37,831 nt of DNA, taken from IMG/VR virus record IMGVR_UViG_3300042309_000614, positions 1-37,831 of that record; one strand, 5' to 3'. This document shows, piece by piece, positions 7,881 to 16,770 of this stretch. Every line of letters starts with the position of its first letter. Positions within the stretch are counted from its first letter, which is position 1. Below the pieces are notes generated by a model. That model was not told where the DNA came from, ran no database searches, and saw only the letters and a list, made by a program, of their open reading frames with translations. Origin of the DNA: a virus. Made by a program: the position numbers and the translations under genes.

Positions 7881-8190
7881 TGATTCTATTTTTTATCCAT
7901 TCGCAAATCTCAAAGTGTTCTGATTTTTGAAACTCAATTAGAGCTAATTTTAATTTGTACTTTTTATGCTTTTCATATTCTGCATTTTCAACATCAAATT
8001 TACCGATATTTTCTCGATAATATTTTTTTATTGATAAATGAGCATCAATTAAGCAACTGCTGCATTTTACGTTTAATTCTTTGCTGTAAATTTCTTTGTA
8101 ATAAAAGGCTAAATGTGTAATGGGAACGTCATAATAAGACTTACTGACAACATCTTGATAAACCTTTTCTAAGAATTGAATTGTTACCAT
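7873..8190 (-). CDS. Hypothetical protein, first gene after the tail-tube terminator
   Basis: The preferred start is the ATG at 8188-8190 (MVTIQFLEKVYQDV, 105 residues). The longer form from 8214 would begin inside the terminator stem. The protein is rich in Lys, Tyr and Glu and helical, with a CSSC pair at about residues 42-45. It has no signal or membrane segment. A TATTTTTG element lies at 8195-8202, only 4 nt ahead of the ATG, so if used it would give a near-leaderless transcript. It heads the run of glycosyltransferase genes. Function is unknown. Confidence 0.6.
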   Translation of the reverse strand: MVTIQFLEKVYQDVVSKSYYDVPITHLAFYYKEIYSKELNVKCSSCLIDAHLSIKKYYRENIGKFDVENAEYEKHKKYKLKLALIEFQKSEHFEICEWIKNRING

Positions 8191-8194
8191 ACGA

Positions 8195-8202
8195 CAAAAA
8201 TA
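8195..8202 (-). promoter_or_regulatory. Possible -7 element TATTTTTG
   Basis: This matches the Bacteroidetes -7 consensus TAnnTTTG and lies directly after the terminator hairpin. The start codon of the next gene follows within 5 nt, so any transcript from it would have almost no leader. Part of the T run belongs to the terminator, so the match may be fortuitous. No clear -33 TTTG is visible. Confidence 0.3.
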
Positions 8203-8233
8203 AAAAAAGCCCACAATAATGTGAGCTTTTTTT
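8202..8233 (-). terminator. Intrinsic terminator after the tail-tube gene
   Basis: In the leftward transcript GCTCACA pairs with TGTGGGC across a short TTAT loop, including one G-U pair, and is followed by a run of seven U. A run of A flanks the other side, so it could also work rightward, but the G-U pair fits the leftward RNA better. It separates the capsid/tail-tube transcript from the glycosyltransferase-portal block. Confidence 0.8.
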
Positions 8234-8249
8234 AATCTAAAATTAAAAC

Positions 8250-8819
8250 TTATGCTACTGGAGCTGAAATTGCATCCAAATAAGCTATTGAACCTGCTAA
8301 ATCAGTAACTAAGAAATATTCAGGAAGTGTAGTTTGGTCACCTGCTGCTGTGAAAGTAATTGATGTATCATCTTGTAAAGCTGTTCCAGTTCCACCTGCA
8401 AGTGCTGACATTTCCATTCCTTTCTCCAAACCATAAACAAGTATTTGACCGTTTTCAGTTTGCAAAAATGCTACCATTTCATCTGCATTTACCAAAGTTT
8501 CAATTGCTGCTTTTTGTGCAGGAGTTTCAGGATATATCTTAAATACTACGGTATGTTTAACTAAGTTTACATTATCACCTACTACACCCTCAATTGCTCC
8601 AGAGTTCTTGTTTTTCTTTGAAGTAACGGTTGCTAATTTATAAGTAGTTGAACCGTTGGTTTCCATTGTGACCGTGTTCACATAGCCATTAGAATCCTTT
8701 GTGTAACTTGCAATCTGTTGTTTTTGAGTTAGCCAAATTCTTTTATTGACACCTCCAACCTGATTTTCAGCGGCACAACTAATTCCTATGCTTCTAATAT
8801 CGTCTACGCAATTTGCCAT
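8250..8819 (-). CDS. Putative major tail tube protein
   Basis: This 189-residue protein is beta-rich, without membrane segments. It has an N-terminal block (VGGVNKRIWLTQKQQIASYT), a central NVNLVKHTVVFKIYPETPAQ segment, and a C-terminal Gly/Ala/Thr-rich part (SALAGGTGTALQDDTSITFTAAGDQTTLPEYFLV). Size and composition suit a siphovirus tail tube subunit, which polymerises on the tape measure. It lies directly downstream of the major capsid gene with its own strong terminator, as expected for an abundantly made virion protein. A head decoration role is the main alternative. Confidence 0.55.
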   Translation of the reverse strand: MANCVDDIRSIGISCAAENQVGGVNKRIWLTQKQQIASYTKDSNGYVNTVTMETNGSTTYKLATVTSKKNKNSGAIEGVVGDNVNLVKHTVVFKIYPETPAQKAAIETLVNADEMVAFLQTENGQILVYGLEKGMEMSALAGGTGTALQDDTSITFTAAGDQTTLPEYFLVTDLAGSIAYLDAISAPVA

Positions 8820-8876
8820 TTTATTGTCTTTTTATTTTTATTAAAAAGGGGGATTTTCACCCCCTAAATTATTTTT

Positions 8877-9872
8877 TTAGAATCCTGCGATTACGTTATA
8901 GAATCCAAAACGATATACATAATCAACCATTGCAGATGCAGGGCTGTAAACAACATCGTCTTTTCTATCATAGAACGGCTCGATTGCTTCAAATCCTGTG
9001 CCATCTAGCATGATGTCATGGTTAGCACCGATTGTAAGGATAACTCTATTTGGGCTTACTGTTGATGCAGGTGAACCTGTTTGGTCAAACAATTTCAAAC
9101 CTCTATCTACAAAATCAACTACATAAAAAGGAATTCCGTTGTAAGAAAGTTCGTTAATTCCTTTAGTGATGTAATCAGTTTGGATTATAGAAGTCAAACC
9201 AGTTTGAGTTTGCAAATAACGCTTCCATGCTTTAGCTACCGAACGAGTTACAACTAATACTTTTTGCTCATCAGGAACTTGCAACAACTCATCTGTTTGT
9301 GCATCGTAGATTTTGAACATTGTAGCTTCAATGTTTGCTGGTAGCAAATCAGAATCAGAAATAGTTCCTGCATCTACTGTGCCATCATTTGCTGCTACAC
9401 CTGCTAAAAGTGCTGCATAAACTCCGTTAGAACCTGAAAGGAATGGAGTTGCATTTCCTGAAGATGCTAAGAATGTTCTAAGCAACAAACCATTGTTAAG
9501 AGAGTTTGATTGTTTTTCAACTATTCTAGAAATTAATTCAGGATAAAGTTCACCTTTTCTCCAACCGTCAGGAAGTTTGTCACCAAATACAGACTTTACG
9601 AAGTCAGTATAACACTGTTGAAAAGAAAGTTCAATTTCAACTGGCGAAAGTGATTTTTTATTAATTGGAGTACCCTCTTGGTATTCCCATCCACAAGCCT
9701 CTTTCAAAGTTGGATTAGCTGTGAAAATAGAATCGAAATACAATTCTTTTCCAATTTTACCAATGTGAACATTAAAAGGAAGTGCATTCACTTTGGGGTC
9801 GTTCAAAAGCGGTGCATAAAATAACTCGTATGCTATCGAGTTGTTTTCGGGTAATGATGTAACTGCGTTCAT
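8877..9872 (-). CDS. Major capsid protein
   Basis: This 331-residue protein follows the ClpP-like protease/scaffold gene, the canonical position of an HK97-fold capsid gene. It contains an N-terminal helical region, a central strongly conserved-looking block (ELYPELISRIVEKQSNSLNNGLLLRTFL), a VPDEQKVLVVTRSVAKAWKRYLQTQTG strand-helix segment and a C-terminal domain with ISYNGIPFYVVDF-like and MLDGTGFEAIEPFYDRKDDVVY segments typical of Bacteroidetes phage capsids. The spacing to the protease (29 nt) suggests one operon. Confidence 0.8.
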   Translation of the reverse strand: MNAVTSLPENNSIAYELFYAPLLNDPKVNALPFNVHIGKIGKELYFDSIFTANPTLKEACGWEYQEGTPINKKSLSPVEIELSFQQCYTDFVKSVFGDKLPDGWRKGELYPELISRIVEKQSNSLNNGLLLRTFLASSGNATPFLSGSNGVYAALLAGVAANDGTVDAGTISDSDLLPANIEATMFKIYDAQTDELLQVPDEQKVLVVTRSVAKAWKRYLQTQTGLTSIIQTDYITKGINELSYNGIPFYVVDFVDRGLKLFDQTGSPASTVSPNRVILTIGANHDIMLDGTGFEAIEPFYDRKDDVVYSPASAMVDYVYRFGFYNVIAGF

Positions 9873-9901
9873 TGTTTTTTTTGTTTGTTTGTTTTAAAAA
9901 T

Positions 9902-11053
9902 TTATTTCTTTGATTCTCTTTCTGCCTTTTTCTTTTCTGCTAAAAGTTCCATTGCTGTTTTAGCAACTTCCTCCTTTGCTGGTTTGCGACCGCTATTTTG
10001 GTTGCCCTCTGCTTTGAAATTTTGTCCCGTTACTAATAACGCTTCAAACTTTTTGATTTCACCTGCAAAGTTTTGCAACTCTACTTTAGTTTCATTTAGC
10101 AAAGCCTCTTTTTCGTTTACGATTGCATCTTTAGCAACTAAAGCCGCTTCCAATTCTGCTATCTTAGCGTTCAAAGCCTCAACGTCCGCTGCCTCTTCTA
10201 CTGCAATTATTTCAACAACTACGCCATCTAACACAACAAATGTGCTTTCGCCTATCGTGTGATTGCCGTCAGGTGCTGGTACTGTCATTTCTTCATCAGT
10301 GAAAAGAGCCGTTCCAACTTCTACCGAATCTGCATCGAAGTAAACTGTTACTCCGTCTGTTGTTTCTGCCATAGCGTTTTTAAATAGTTTCTTTGTGAGT
10401 TTTGCAAGAAATCCTTTTATTCCTGTTAACTCCGCTTGTAATTCTTTTGTGTCTGCCATTTCTGTTTGTTTATTGTTAATTAAATATGCCGCTATCTTGT
10501 ATTTTGTGAATGCTTTTACTTCGCCACCAGCTACTTCATCTGCAAATCCGTTTTCGATTGCTTCTTTAGCTGAAAGTGTTGTTTGCCGGTCAAGTAATGG
10601 AGTTAAATCTTCTATTGATTTTCCAGTTATTTCAGCGTAAAAGTTTTTAATCTTGTTTTCCGCTGCTTTCAAATCCTCATGCAATAGCTCTAAATCTTTT
10701 GCCTCCATCGGGTCAGGTGCTGTAGGTTGCCAAAATGGATTATGTACAAAAAATTCAGAGTTTGAGTACATATACCTTTTGCCCTTTTTACCAGCCTGAT
10801 AAATAACAGTAGCAATAGAGCCACACATACCATTTACATAAGTGTTAATCGTGCCGTCAAAAGCCATTAAGCGGTCATATATAGCGAATCCCTCTGTAAC
10901 TGAACCGCCACCACTGTTAATAAATACATCAATTTCTGTTGCGCTGCTTAAGTTATCTAACTTGTGGTTTAAGTCCGCAAGTGAAAATGACGATTCATTA
11001 AAAAAGGAATCAGAGCCTATATAACCGTTAATGTAAATTTTCTCTTTTTTCAC
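9902..11053 (-). CDS. ClpP-like prohead protease with C-terminal scaffold domain
   Basis: This is a 383-residue fusion. Residues 1-180 are an S14/ClpP-type peptidase: INSGGGSVTEGFAIYD, nucleophile Ser79 in GMCGSIATV, His104 in FFVHNPFW and Asp155 in LLDRQTTLSAKEA. Residues about 200-383 are acidic and then coiled coil (DVEALNAKIAELEAALVAKDAIVNEKEALLNE), ending in a basic KKKAERESKK tail, as in scaffolds. It processes capsid precursors during prohead assembly. An internal ATG at Met199 (MADTKELQ, about 10459) could yield a separate scaffold, as in lambda C/Nu3; this is inference. The start lies beside a divergent promoter region. Confidence 0.85.
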   Translation of the reverse strand: MKKEKIYINGYIGSDSFFNESSFSLADLNHKLDNLSSATEIDVFINSGGGSVTEGFAIYDRLMAFDGTINTYVNGMCGSIATVIYQAGKKGKRYMYSNSEFFVHNPFWQPTAPDPMEAKDLELLHEDLKAAENKIKNFYAEITGKSIEDLTPLLDRQTTLSAKEAIENGFADEVAGGEVKAFTKYKIAAYLINNKQTEMADTKELQAELTGIKGFLAKLTKKLFKNAMAETTDGVTVYFDADSVEVGTALFTDEEMTVPAPDGNHTIGESTFVVLDGVVVEIIAVEEAADVEALNAKIAELEAALVAKDAIVNEKEALLNETKVELQNFAGEIKKFEALLVTGQNFKAEGNQNSGRKPAKEEVAKTAMELLAEKKKAERESKK

Positions 11054-11130
11054 AATACAAAAATATTGCTATATTTGTGAAATATTTTGATTAAGGCTAA
11101 CTATTTAAAAAACAATTAAGGCTAAAAATT
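11054..11130. promoter_or_regulatory. Divergent promoter/operator region
   Basis: A rightward -7 element TATATTTG (11070-11077) and a leftward TATTTTTG (11058-11065) stand back to back, inside an inverted repeat CAAAAATAT-TGCT-ATATTTGTG (one mismatch in 9-bp arms). Rightward, the leader carries the direct repeat ATTAAGGCTAA at 11091-11101 and 11116-11126, 25 bp apart. The leftward promoter would serve the protease-capsid block, the rightward one the two small plus-strand genes. Confidence 0.55.
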
Positions 11131-11301
11131 ATGAAGCACTCTATTAAGTATCTTATAGGCTATTACACAACTTTTCTTTCGGTAGCTTACTTCACTTCAT
11201 CTTTTATTTCATTTAGTCCTAATCCTTTGGAATGGGGCGAAATTTCACGACTTTTGTTTCTTGTTATACTTTCAGTAGCAATCAAAACAAAACATGGATA
11301 A
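11131..11301 (+). CDS. Small membrane protein on the opposite strand
   Basis: This is a 56-residue ORF starting MKHSIKYLIGYYTTF and ending SVAIKTKHG, with two hydrophobic segments (about 5-26 and 38-51). It is one of only two plausible plus-strand genes in the window. A TATATTTG promoter element lies about 55 nt upstream, and the next gene starts inside its last codons (ATGGATAA overlap). The minus strand has no gene here, so it is not a shadow ORF. Small membrane proteins in such islets often serve superinfection exclusion or are toxin-like, but nothing in the sequence decides this. Confidence 0.6.
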   Translation: MKHSIKYLIGYYTTFLSVAYFTSSFISFSPNPLEWGEISRLLFLVILSVAIKTKHG

Positions 11302-11467
11302 AAAGAAAAACCCAAATTTTTCTAAACAAAGAAAAACTACATTACCCCCTTATTGGGATTCTAAACTAAACTCTATTATTTCCAACACTGGAATAAAAGA
11401 AAGTGAGTTTATTAGAAAAGCAACCATCAAAGAAATCGAACAAACAATTTCTAAAGTTCCGAAATAG
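11294..11467 (+). CDS. Small ribbon-helix-helix-like protein
   Basis: This is a 57-residue basic protein: a Lys-rich start (MDKKKNPNFSKQRK), then TTLPPYWDSKLNSIISNTGIKESEFIRKATIKEIEQTI, a strand followed by two helices with the spacing of RHH/Arc-type DNA-binding proteins. It is translationally coupled to the membrane protein before it and overlaps the convergent tape-measure stop by 17 nt. It may autoregulate the divergent promoter; the ATTAAGGCTAA direct repeats are candidate sites. An antitoxin or a small repressor of the capsid promoter are both possible. The fold call is by pattern only. Confidence 0.6.
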   Translation: MDKKKNPNFSKQRKTTLPPYWDSKLNSIISNTGIKESEFIRKATIKEIEQTISKVPK

Positions 11468-14084
11468 CAACCGATTTATCTACGTTTGTTTCAAAGTTTC
11501 TAAACTCCTCAAGTACTAATTTTTGTGCTGGCATAGCCGCCACCGCTTGCATCATTGCCTTTTCACTTGCATTTGCTGCCATCAAATCACTTGCTGCATT
11601 TCTTGTTGAATAACCCCCATCGCCAATTGGAATGAATCCAGTTGCAAACTTTTTATTGCCCATTTGAAAGTTAGGCCTGTTGCCAACAGCTAATTCCATT
11701 TGCGCTAATATAGGTGCAAATCTTTCAGTTGCTTTTGCTGTCATTACTGATTCACCTCTTGAAAGTTTAGCATCTATTGAATCGCTTGTTGCAGTTCCTG
11801 CACCCTCTAATCCGATTACACCTGTTGCAAACTTAGGCGGTGGGGGCGGTTTCTGTGCTGCTATTAATGCAACTTGAACCCCTGTTGTAACTGCTATTGC
11901 TGCTGCTGCGATTGCTCCTGCGATAGGTCCTAACTGAAAAGCACTCACGACACCCAATGCACCAGCTATTATAGTTTGAACTATTTGAATGGCTTTGTTT
12001 ACTTCAAATTGTTTCTTTTGTATTTCATACTCTTCTTTGGCAGCCTTTTTATTAATTTCTGCTATCTTTTTTTCTTTTTCCTCTGCACTTAGCCCACTTT
12101 GCTCTATGGCTTGTATTTCAGCATTTTTTGCGTTTTCTATTTCTTGGAGTCTTAACTCATACCCTGCATTAATAGCATTTGAAATAGCAGAAACGGCTTG
12201 TTGCGCTTCACCTAATCCTTTCGCAGCTGCTTTGAGTTGTTCTTCATCAATTCCTATTGCCGATGCAAATGTTGCGTCACCCTGTGGCTTTGTAGTTGCA
12301 CCTTTTCTTAGTAAAGATATTTCGTTGCGTAGCTTTTGGATGCCTTGCATTTCGGATTGAGTAATAACCCCATCCGCTCCTAAGTATTGTTCAGTTAATT
12401 CTAATTGCTCCTCAAGAAAATCTAAGTTTAACTCTCTTTTTTTGGCTAACTTTTCTTCTTCCGTGCCTAAAGACAAATCCACTTGTTGAAGTTCTAAATC
12501 CAAACTTCTTTTATTGGCTTCTATTTGAGCGTTGAACTCTTTAGCATTGTTAGCTATTATTTCGGCTTCAATTCTTTTTTGGTTTTCTTGCCGTTTCTTT
12601 TCAGCATCTTGCTCGAACTTTTCAAGTGCTGCTATTTTTTGTTTTTCAATAGCGGCTCTTAAGTCTATTTCCTCTTGACTTTTACCTGTTATAGTTGCCT
12701 TTTTATCATCATAACTTTTTATCAAACGTTGCCTATCATCTAATATAAATTGCTCTGATAATGCCTTTAAATTATCTGCATACTTTTGTTCTTCTGCTAA
12801 TTGCTTTTCCCTTGCAGCTTGTTGCTTCGCTTCTCTTTTTTCACGTTCCGCCTGTGCTTTTTCTTGAGCAGCTTCTTCTTTTTCAATATTTTTATTGGTA
12901 AGGTTTACTATCTTTTCTAAATCCTTATTCCTTTGCCCATCTAATTTTGCTCTTGCTAACAATGTTTCTTGGTATTTCCTAAGTTCATCTTCGCCTATTT
13001 TTGTTTGTGCTTCAAATTTATCCTTTGCTTTTTGAAAGTTCACATCACTTGCATCGGCAGCTTCAGCAAGTAATTTTAATTCTGCTTTAGTTAATCCACT
13101 TTTTTGCAGTAAGTTATTTCTTTCAGATACAAGTAGTTTATTATTCCTTTCTACTTCATCATCATAAATCTTTTTACTTAATGTTTCGGCTTCATTTAAT
13201 AGCTTTATTTTTTCTTGCTCTGTTTTGCTGCGGTCTTTTGATTGTATTATTAGTTTTTCAACCTGTGAATTTTGCCTTTCAAGTTGAATATTATAACCGC
13301 TTTGCGTATCTTCTAAATCGCGCATTGTTTCTAATAATTCCAAAGATTGATTAACAGCGGCTTTTATATTTCCACCGCTTATTAATGCACCGAATGCAGC
13401 CTTTAAACCAACAACTGAACTTTCAACTGCATCTGCAATTGGTTTAAAAGATTGGAATACATTGAACAATTCTTGCATTGCAAATACAACTATTGGTATT
13501 CCTGTTGTAGCTAATGCTGCGCTAAATCCTTTAACCCCACCACCTGCTGCTTGAAATCCTGTTTTAGCTGCATCTAATCCGCTTTTTAATTGACCCGCAG
13601 AAACTCCAAATACATTCAACTCTTTTGCAGCGGCAACTATTCCTCCTTGGTAATCTCCAACGCTTCGCCTTGTATCGCCTAATTTCTTTTCCTGGTCTTT
13701 TAATGTATCACTTAAGGACTTTAACTGCTTTTCAATTATCGGACTTGGATTTCTTAATTGTTGATTGTAAAGAGCGTTATACAACTTTCGATTTGTTTCA
13801 ATTGTATTGCCTTGTAACTTAGTTATGTCGATATTTGCCTTAGCAGCTTTGTCTAGTTCCCCTAATCCTTTTTGTTGGTTTGTTAATACATTAGTCAAAG
13901 CATTGACCTCTTTGCTTAATACATTGACTTCAGACTTTGCCCTGATTGCATCTTCTGAATATTCGCCCTGTGCCTTTTTTGTTTCTTGGTAATTCGCCCT
14001 TGCTTTCTCTAATTCAGAACCTAATTTAGCCAATTCACTAACTACGGGTTGTATGTCTATTTTAAATACTTCAACTTCTGCCAT
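11451..14084 (-). CDS. Tail tape measure protein
   Basis: This 877-residue protein is the longest ORF. It has long coiled coils (residues about 15-60 and 270-600, rich in Lys/Glu/Gln/Ala with KREAKQQAAREKQLAEEQ-type heptads) and two hydrophobic Gly/Ala-rich stretches at about 170-215 and 705-755 (ALGVVSAFQLGPIAGAIAAAAI). This architecture defines siphovirus tape measures, which set tail length and enter the host envelope. At about 0.15 nm per residue the tail would be near 130 nm. The stop overlaps the plus-strand RHH gene. The start abuts the upstream baseplate-type gene with a one-base overlap. Confidence 0.85.
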   Translation of the reverse strand: MAEVEVFKIDIQPVVSELAKLGSELEKARANYQETKKAQGEYSEDAIRAKSEVNVLSKEVNALTNVLTNQQKGLGELDKAAKANIDITKLQGNTIETNRKLYNALYNQQLRNPSPIIEKQLKSLSDTLKDQEKKLGDTRRSVGDYQGGIVAAAKELNVFGVSAGQLKSGLDAAKTGFQAAGGGVKGFSAALATTGIPIVVFAMQELFNVFQSFKPIADAVESSVVGLKAAFGALISGGNIKAAVNQSLELLETMRDLEDTQSGYNIQLERQNSQVEKLIIQSKDRSKTEQEKIKLLNEAETLSKKIYDDEVERNNKLLVSERNNLLQKSGLTKAELKLLAEAADASDVNFQKAKDKFEAQTKIGEDELRKYQETLLARAKLDGQRNKDLEKIVNLTNKNIEKEEAAQEKAQAEREKREAKQQAAREKQLAEEQKYADNLKALSEQFILDDRQRLIKSYDDKKATITGKSQEEIDLRAAIEKQKIAALEKFEQDAEKKRQENQKRIEAEIIANNAKEFNAQIEANKRSLDLELQQVDLSLGTEEEKLAKKRELNLDFLEEQLELTEQYLGADGVITQSEMQGIQKLRNEISLLRKGATTKPQGDATFASAIGIDEEQLKAAAKGLGEAQQAVSAISNAINAGYELRLQEIENAKNAEIQAIEQSGLSAEEKEKKIAEINKKAAKEEYEIQKKQFEVNKAIQIVQTIIAGALGVVSAFQLGPIAGAIAAAAIAVTTGVQVALIAAQKPPPPPKFATGVIGLEGAGTATSDSIDAKLSRGESVMTAKATERFAPILAQMELAVGNRPNFQMGNKKFATGFIPIGDGGYSTRNAASDLMAANASEKAMMQAVAAMPAQKLVLEEFRNFETNVDKSVAISEL

Positions 14085-16072
14085 TACAATAATTTTATAA
14101 GTTCCACTACACTGCTATTTTTAGATGTATAGTCAAATTTTATTTTGTTCACATAAAAATAAGTATCCAGTTCTCTGATATAAACAGGCTTTAAAAAATC
14201 AAATGTGCTTATATCATTAAGAGTTAATTTTAAATTAACTTCATATTTTTTAGCAGAAGTAACTATTCCCAAAATATAATTAAAGAAATTGACAAATATA
14301 TTGTTGCCAAAACCTAAAGAACTTACATTAGGCTTTATGAAATACCCAACCCAATGGGGCAATATTGAAACAGAACCAGTATTAGTAGCAATGTCTTTTC
14401 TATAAGTAAAAGTTCCTGATTCAATTGCCATTATTAAAATTTTTGGTTTGCTTTGTTCATTAATTAATTGGGCAGTAAATATTGGTATCTGCGCCATTTG
14501 CTTGTTTGTCTGCCTTATAACAAGTGGAGATGCGGTAAATTTGCTTGTGAATATATTTTTTTGACTTTCTAAATTCTCGTTTGGAATTGTAAAGCTAAAG
14601 TCAGTTCCAAGTGGTTTTGTTATAGCTTCATCATCTGAATATAAAAAGCTGTTATTTTGTGCATAATCAAGCTCAAACTCAACTTGCGGCTTATTAGTAT
14701 AATCTAATTTGCCACTCCAGTCAATAGCATTATTTATATTATCAAGTATATTTTTATAAGGTGATATAGTTGCGTTATTTGTAAACTCATTAAGAGTTAT
14801 AGTTGAACTAAACCTTACTAAATAATCTTTTAAAAAATCAGCCTGTGTTAATTCAGGTAAATTGTTTGCAATGGTTATATATGTTTTAACTTGCCTATTT
14901 GTAGCGTATTCAATTTTTGTACGCTCAGTATTGAAATTTGCAGATTCAGTTATGTCTAACCTTGCGTTCCTGACTTCTACGTTATGTGTTGGAATACCTT
15001 GCGTAGACGGTCTTATAACAACCTTAAAAAAATAATCACCATTAATATTTTGAGAATAACAATTTATATATTTATTAATAGTTACTGTTTGCCAGTTAGT
15101 AGTAACCCTTACAGGAGTATAATACGAGTTGTTTGCAAACTGAAAATTTGTATCCTCAATGCCAACTAAATCATTATATGTGGTTGCTGCTCTTATTTCA
15201 AATTGAAAATTGACCCTAAGTATTAAAGCATCGGGCAATAAAAATGGTCTTTCGTATGTCGTTCCAAGCCCTGAATTAGTTGTATTATAATACCTTTCGT
15301 TTTGGCTAATTATATTTTTCATTAGCCAATTAGAAGGATAACTATTACCTTGTTGTGAAACAGATATAGTACCATCATTCATTTGAAATGACGCTAAATA
15401 TCTATTAGTTAAGGTGTCACGCTTCATTTCTTTGCTACCTAATGGAATTATAGTTTCTATATTATTAAAAAAACTTAACGATTTCGTTTCATTATTCAAT
15501 GTATAGCCAGCCTCTGATAATATTTTTTGAATTATAAACGACTCATAAACGCAAGGCAAAAGCGTTCCCATCCATATATAATTTTGCCCATTTGGAATAG
15601 CAGCATTTGGACTATCTGTATTAAAATCTATCGCTGGATATTTTATTGGAAAATTTTGAGGATAAGTCGTTGGCAAATATTCAACGCCCCAATGATGGTT
15701 ATAAGCACTTAAATCTAAATCAGATAATTTTTTATTTTTTAAGTCAATAAACAAATTGCTATTAGTTCCGTATGTTCTTATATTATAATACTGGTCGACC
15801 TTTTCTAAAGTACAAAATCTCATATTCATATCAACGCCGTCAACGTATAAACGGCAATTGATTTTTTCATATGGTATATTTGAAACCGATGTAGGTACTT
15901 CACAACTTTCAAAAATTGCTCTATTGTTTGCCGTCTTTGGTAGCTTAAATGAAATTGACCTCGCACCTACTCTTTTTGATATGTCTCCAATTGGCGCAAT
16001 AGCATACTCACCAATAATAGTTTCAGTTTGCAGTACGTCCGCATCAACTCCATTTATTACTAATGTAATCAC
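14084..16072 (-). CDS. Large tail/baseplate structural protein
   Basis: This 662-residue soluble protein is rich in Asn, Thr and aromatic residues, with many short beta strands. The N-terminus (MITLVINGVDADVLQTETIIGEYAIAPIGD) looks like a small beta domain. The middle contains a probable sugar-binding-like segment (residues about 255-380). It lies between smaller tail proteins and the tape measure. Its size and beta-rich composition suggest a distal tail or baseplate hub component. Specific homology was not recognised, and a role in host adhesion is possible. Confidence 0.6.
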   Translation of the reverse strand: MITLVINGVDADVLQTETIIGEYAIAPIGDISKRVGARSISFKLPKTANNRAIFESCEVPTSVSNIPYEKINCRLYVDGVDMNMRFCTLEKVDQYYNIRTYGTNSNLFIDLKNKKLSDLDLSAYNHHWGVEYLPTTYPQNFPIKYPAIDFNTDSPNAAIPNGQNYIWMGTLLPCVYESFIIQKILSEAGYTLNNETKSLSFFNNIETIIPLGSKEMKRDTLTNRYLASFQMNDGTISVSQQGNSYPSNWLMKNIISQNERYYNTTNSGLGTTYERPFLLPDALILRVNFQFEIRAATTYNDLVGIEDTNFQFANNSYYTPVRVTTNWQTVTINKYINCYSQNINGDYFFKVVIRPSTQGIPTHNVEVRNARLDITESANFNTERTKIEYATNRQVKTYITIANNLPELTQADFLKDYLVRFSSTITLNEFTNNATISPYKNILDNINNAIDWSGKLDYTNKPQVEFELDYAQNNSFLYSDDEAITKPLGTDFSFTIPNENLESQKNIFTSKFTASPLVIRQTNKQMAQIPIFTAQLINEQSKPKILIMAIESGTFTYRKDIATNTGSVSILPHWVGYFIKPNVSSLGFGNNIFVNFFNYILGIVTSAKKYEVNLKLTLNDISTFDFLKPVYIRELDTYFYVNKIKFDYTSKNSSVVELIKLL

Positions 16073-16770
16073 TGACCTTGTATATTTAACTCTTTAGCTA
16101 TCAAAAATCTGAATGTTCTTTCAACTATCCTTTCTCTTGTATCTCGTACAATCATGCTTTCCCTGTCAACTATAATTGGAGTAAACCTGTCCTCAAAGTT
16201 TAAGTAGTCGGGCAATTCTTCATCGTAAACCCACGCTTGTATTGAATTTCGCAAAGATTCTAATACTGATAACAGCTCCCTATCTATTACGCCTGTATTT
16301 ACTACCACCGCTCTGTAAACATCTTTTAAACTTGAATTTTTTAAGGTTAAATTTTGAGTTTTAAATGTTTCTGCCTCACCATCATTTATTTCGTAAATCG
16401 CTCTTTTGCCTCCGAATAAAAAACTTTGATATCCTCCCTCTCTATTTAGCCAAACAATATTTAATCCAGTACAACATTCAGGTGTATAAGATATAGTTGC
16501 TGGTGCGCATACACTACCCTTATTAATAATTATAAGATATTCTATGCCGTCTGCTGAAAATCCTATTACAGTCGTGCCAGTGGTTACCGAAGCCATATTA
16601 AATGTATAGCTCGTTCCTGATATCCATGTAAACCATACTGGCGCAGTTACGTAAGCACTTCCGTTCCACCTGCCTAATAATGTGCGTGGCGTATTAGTAA
16701 AAGCATCTAATGGCTCACTAATAACCCCATTTGTAGCACAAAGATTATATGACTTGTAAACTATTTTCAC
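16069..16770 (-). CDS. Putative tail protein
   Basis: This 233-residue protein has a beta-rich N-terminal half with aromatic and Gly/Thr stretches (RTLLGRWNGSAYVTAPVWFTWISGTSYTFN), two cysteine pairs (CAPATISY..CC) and a more helical C-terminal half (VYRAVVVNTGVIDRELLSVLESLRNSIQAWVYDEELPDYLNFEDRFTPI). It overlaps both neighbours by 4 nt (ATGA). The position in the tail operon ahead of the tape measure supports a minor tail or distal-tail role; no family is named with confidence. Confidence 0.55.
   Translation of the reverse strand: MKIVYKSYNLCATNGVISEPLDAFTNTPRTLLGRWNGSAYVTAPVWFTWISGTSYTFNMASVTTGTTVIGFSADGIEYLIIINKGSVCAPATISYTPECCTGLNIVWLNREGGYQSFLFGGKRAIYEINDGEAETFKTQNLTLKNSSLKDVYRAVVVNTGVIDRELLSVLESLRNSIQAWVYDEELPDYLNFEDRFTPIIVDRESMIVRDTRERIVERTFRFLIAKELNIQGQ

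Noticed and set aside
9885-10262. 125-codon plus-strand ORF, Ser/Ala-rich
   Set aside because: It is the antisense of the protease-scaffold coiled coil; Ser/Ala/Phe bias is what the opposite strand of such a sequence gives.
11989-12360. 123-codon plus-strand ORF
   Set aside because: It is antisense to the tape measure, with no coupling or promoter signal.
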